DNA from: an uncultured Serinicoccus sp.
GTDB taxonomy: Bacteria > Actinomycetota > Actinomycetes > Actinomycetales > Dermatophilaceae
NCBI RefSeq assembly: GCF_947500995.1
Contig: NZ_CANMUA010000002.1
Location: forward strand, 1 to 64,000
Direction: 5' to 3'
DNA: 64,000 bases
Below, piece by piece: positions 61,799-64,000 of this stretch. Position numbers and translations under genes: made by a program. Under the pieces are notes generated by a model. That model ran no database searches and was not told the DNA's origin. It saw only the letters and a list, made by a program, of their open reading frames with translations. Within the stretch, counting starts at the first letter, position 1. Every line of letters begins with the position of its first letter.

Positions 61799-63928
61799 AT
61801 GGACCTCTGGCCCGGAACGGCATACCCCCTGGGCGCGACCTTCGACGGACGCGGCACCAACTTCGCCCTCTTCTCCGAGCACGCCACCGCGGTGGACCTG
61901 TGCCTCGTCAACGACCGCTCGATCGAGACCACCGTCCCGCTGACCGAGGTCGACGCGCACGTCTGGCACGGCTACGTCCCCAACTGCCAGCCGGGCCAGC
62001 GCTACGGCTTCCGGGTCCACGGCCCGTACGAGCCCTCCGAGGGCCACCGCTTCAACCCCCACAAGCTGCTCCTGGACCCCTACGCCAAGGCGATCGCCGG
62101 GCAGATCCGCGGGCACCAGGGGCTGTTCGCCTACGACTTCGGCGACCCCTCGTCCTACAACACCGACGACTCGGCGCTGCACACCATGACCTCCGTCGTG
62201 GTCAACCCCTTCTTCGACTGGGGCCACGACCGGCCGCCGCAGCACGCCTACCACGACAGCGTCATCTACGAGGCGCACGTCAAGGGCCTGACGATGAACC
62301 ACCCCGAGGTGCCGCCGGAGATCCGCGGGACGTATGCCGGGGTGGCGCACCCGGCGGTCGTCGACCACCTCACCAGCCTGGGCGTGACGGCGGTGGAGCT
62401 GCTGCCCGTGCACCAGTTCGTCGATGACCCGCACCTGCAGGACCAGGGGCTGTCGAACTATTGGGGCTACAACACCATCGGCTTCCTCGCGCCGCACAAC
62501 GGCTACTCGGCCTACGGGCACCGCGGGCAGCAGGTCACCGAGTTCAAGTCGATGGTCAAGACGCTGCACGAGGCGGGTATCGAGGTCATCCTCGACGTCG
62601 TCTACAACCACACCGCCGAGGGCAACCACCTCGGGCCGACGCTGTCCTTCCGCGGCATCGACAACGCCAGCTACTACCGGCTCGTCGACTACGACAAGGC
62701 CCACTACTACGACACCACGGGCACCGGCAACAGCCTGCTCATGCGCTCCCCGCACGTCCTGCAGCTCATCATGGACAGCCTGCGCTACTGGGTCACCGAG
62801 ATGCACGTGGACGGCTTCCGCTTCGATCTCGCGGCGACCCTCGCGCGGCAGTTCCACGAGGTGGACAAGCTGTCCGCCTTCTTCGACATCGTCCAGCAGG
62901 ACCCGGTCATCTCCCAGGTCAAGCTCATCGCCGAGCCGTGGGACCTCGGGGACGGTGGCTACCAGGTCGGCAACTTCCCGCCGCTGTGGACCGAGTGGAA
63001 CGGCAAGTACCGCGACACCGTCCGCGACTACTGGCGCGGGGCCCCGGCGACCATGGGCGAGTTCGCCTCCCGCATCACCGGCTCCAGCGACCTCTACGAG
63101 CACAGCGGGCGACGCCCCTACGCCTCGATCAACTTCGTCGTCGCCCACGACGGCTTCACCCTGGCCGACCTCGTCTCCTACAACGAGAAGCACAACGAGG
63201 CCAACGGCGAGGGCGGCGCCGACGGCGAGGACCACAACCGGTCGTGGAACTGCGGCGTCGAGGGCCCGACCGACGACCCGGACGTGCGGGCGCTGCGGCT
63301 GCGCCAGCAGAAGAACTTCCTCGCCACCCTCCTGCTCAGCCAGGGGGTGCCCATGCTGGCCCACGGCGACGAGATGGGCCGCACCCAGCACGGCAACAAC
63401 AACGTCTACGCCCAGGACAACGAGCTGGCCTGGATGGACTGGGACCTCGACCCCGACCAGGCCGACCTCCTCGACTTCACCTCCGGGCTCATCGCGCTGC
63501 GCAAGCAGCACCCGGCGTTCCGCCGGCGGCGCTTCTACCTCGGGGACGCCGAGCACGGCGGCCAGAGCGACCTCGGCGACATCCACTGGTACTCCCCCGG
63601 CGGCGAGGTGATGACCGAGGAGCGTTGGCACAGCCGCGAGCAGGCGGTCATGGTCTTCCTCAACGGGGAGGCCATCAGCGAGCGGGACGAGCGGGGCCGC
63701 GAGGTCACCGACGACCACTTCCTGCTGCTCTTCAACGGCCACCACGAGGCCGTCGAGTTCACCGTGCCGGACGGGATGAACACGCCCACCTGGCAGGTCG
63801 TCGTCGACACCAGCGGGGACGAGCTGGACGACGAGGTGCCCTGGGAGACCGGCGGGACGCACGAGGTGCCGCCGCGCGCCGTCGTCGTGCTCCAGGCCAC
63901 GCCGCAGCCCGAGCTCGCCGCCGAGTAG
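61799..63928 (+). CDS. glgX: glycogen debranching enzyme GlgX (GH13)
   Basis: This 709-residue cytoplasmic enzyme hydrolyses alpha-1,6 branches of glycogen trimmed by phosphorylase. An N-terminal CBM48 (WPGTAYPLGATFDGRGTNFALFSEHA) precedes the GH13 barrel with DVVYNHTAEG, DGFRFDLAA (nucleophile Asp), LIAEPWD (acid Glu) and FVVAHDGFTLADLV. ATG 61799 gives the usual family length (about 700); AAAGG lies somewhat far upstream. It is divergent from the BrkB-like gene and followed by a terminator. Confidence 0.95.
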   Translation: MDLWPGTAYPLGATFDGRGTNFALFSEHATAVDLCLVNDRSIETTVPLTEVDAHVWHGYVPNCQPGQRYGFRVHGPYEPSEGHRFNPHKLLLDPYAKAIAGQIRGHQGLFAYDFGDPSSYNTDDSALHTMTSVVVNPFFDWGHDRPPQHAYHDSVIYEAHVKGLTMNHPEVPPEIRGTYAGVAHPAVVDHLTSLGVTAVELLPVHQFVDDPHLQDQGLSNYWGYNTIGFLAPHNGYSAYGHRGQQVTEFKSMVKTLHEAGIEVILDVVYNHTAEGNHLGPTLSFRGIDNASYYRLVDYDKAHYYDTTGTGNSLLMRSPHVLQLIMDSLRYWVTEMHVDGFRFDLAATLARQFHEVDKLSAFFDIVQQDPVISQVKLIAEPWDLGDGGYQVGNFPPLWTEWNGKYRDTVRDYWRGAPATMGEFASRITGSSDLYEHSGRRPYASINFVVAHDGFTLADLVSYNEKHNEANGEGGADGEDHNRSWNCGVEGPTDDPDVRALRLRQQKNFLATLLLSQGVPMLAHGDEMGRTQHGNNNVYAQDNELAWMDWDLDPDQADLLDFTSGLIALRKQHPAFRRRRFYLGDAEHGGQSDLGDIHWYSPGGEVMTEERWHSREQAVMVFLNGEAISERDERGREVTDDHFLLLFNGHHEAVEFTVPDGMNTPTWQVVVDTSGDELDDEVPWETGGTHEVPPRAVVVLQATPQPELAAE

Positions 63929-63946
63929 CCGGCATACAGCTGCTGC

Positions 63947-63996
63947 TTCTGGACCTCCGGTTCTGGGGGACGGGCCCCAGAAACAGAGGTCCAGAA
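63947..63996 (+). terminator. long imperfect palindrome after glgX
   Basis: TTCTGGACCTC...TTCTGGGG and CCCCAGAA...GAGGTCCAGAA form two stacked stems (11 bp and 8 bp) separated by an internal loop, around GACGGG. It lies 18 bp after the glgX stop and probably ends its transcript, although no T-run is seen before the window ends. Confidence 0.65.
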
Positions 63997-64000
63997 CCGG

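Noticed and set aside
61694-63862. 722-residue minus-strand ORF
   Set aside because: It is antisense to glgX; Val/Gly/Asp-rich shadow with no motif.

Overview
The window is high-GC actinobacterial DNA. The codon use, the frequent ATGA/GTGA start-stop overlaps, the SCO6880-type conjugation protein, the BTAD-domain protein and the GlgX/BrkB chromosomal genes suggest an actinomycete, possibly of the Micrococcales; I cannot name a genus. Nearly all of it (about 1-60,200) looks like one integrative and conjugative element (ICE) or a stacked genomic island. It ends beside a tRNA cluster (Val-GAC, Cys-GCA, Gly-GCC), and ordinary chromosome follows (a YihY/BrkB membrane protein, then glycogen debranching enzyme GlgX). 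The left end of the element lies outside the window, and no intact integrase is visible inside it.

Layout. 1-6.0 kb: a 1,913-residue MobF (TrwC/TraI-type) relaxase with a RecD-like helicase and a C-terminal DnaG/TOPRIM primase-like region. 6.0-12.2 kb: an insertion-sequence scrapyard with a clean 1,419-bp ISL3-family element (8-bp target duplication) nested in a decayed IS3-family element, other IS remnants, and two AT-richer cargo genes (a polytopic membrane protein and a zinc-ribbon protein). 12.8-24.5 kb (minus strand): a compact type IV secretion operon: sigma-like regulator, P-loop-like ATPase, VirB2-like small membrane protein, VirB8-like protein, VirB6-like channel, SCO6880/VirB3-like protein, VirB4 ATPase, three-domain murein hydrolase, a separate membrane protein, VirD4-like coupling ATPase and a last hypothetical gene. 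Almost all neighbours overlap by 4 bp.

24.7-37.6 kb: a small XRE regulator converges on a Tad/Flp-type pilus operon (minus strand): lipoprotein, secreted protein, CpaB-like, CpaE-like, TadA, TadB, TadC, Flp-like pilin (59 aa, missed by the ORF track), three TadE/TadG-like pseudopilins and a 1,116-aa membrane protein with two almost identical LysM units and a BTAD-type C-terminus. A double-HTH regulator and an excisionase-like protein precede it. Conjugation and adhesion machineries are thus encoded side by side, with a cell-wall hydrolase and LysM domains to deal with the thick Gram-positive wall.

37.6-60 kb: an accessory island that looks largely defensive. It holds three small hypothetical genes, a complete type I restriction-modification operon (hsdM-hsdS-hsdR), an intact-looking IS3 element, a divergent pair of large unrecognised proteins (1,016 aa with a nuclease-like N-terminus and helical-repeat body; 820 aa with a central nuclease-like motif), a coiled-coil CHAT protease, a 165-aa protein, a membrane protein, and two further nuclease-like proteins, one broken by a single frameshift. 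Between them lie molecular fossils: a tyrosine-recombinase C-terminus fused to a truncated membrane gene and a scrap resembling a type III polyketide synthase. The divergent 1,016/820-aa pair is the best candidate for an undescribed system.
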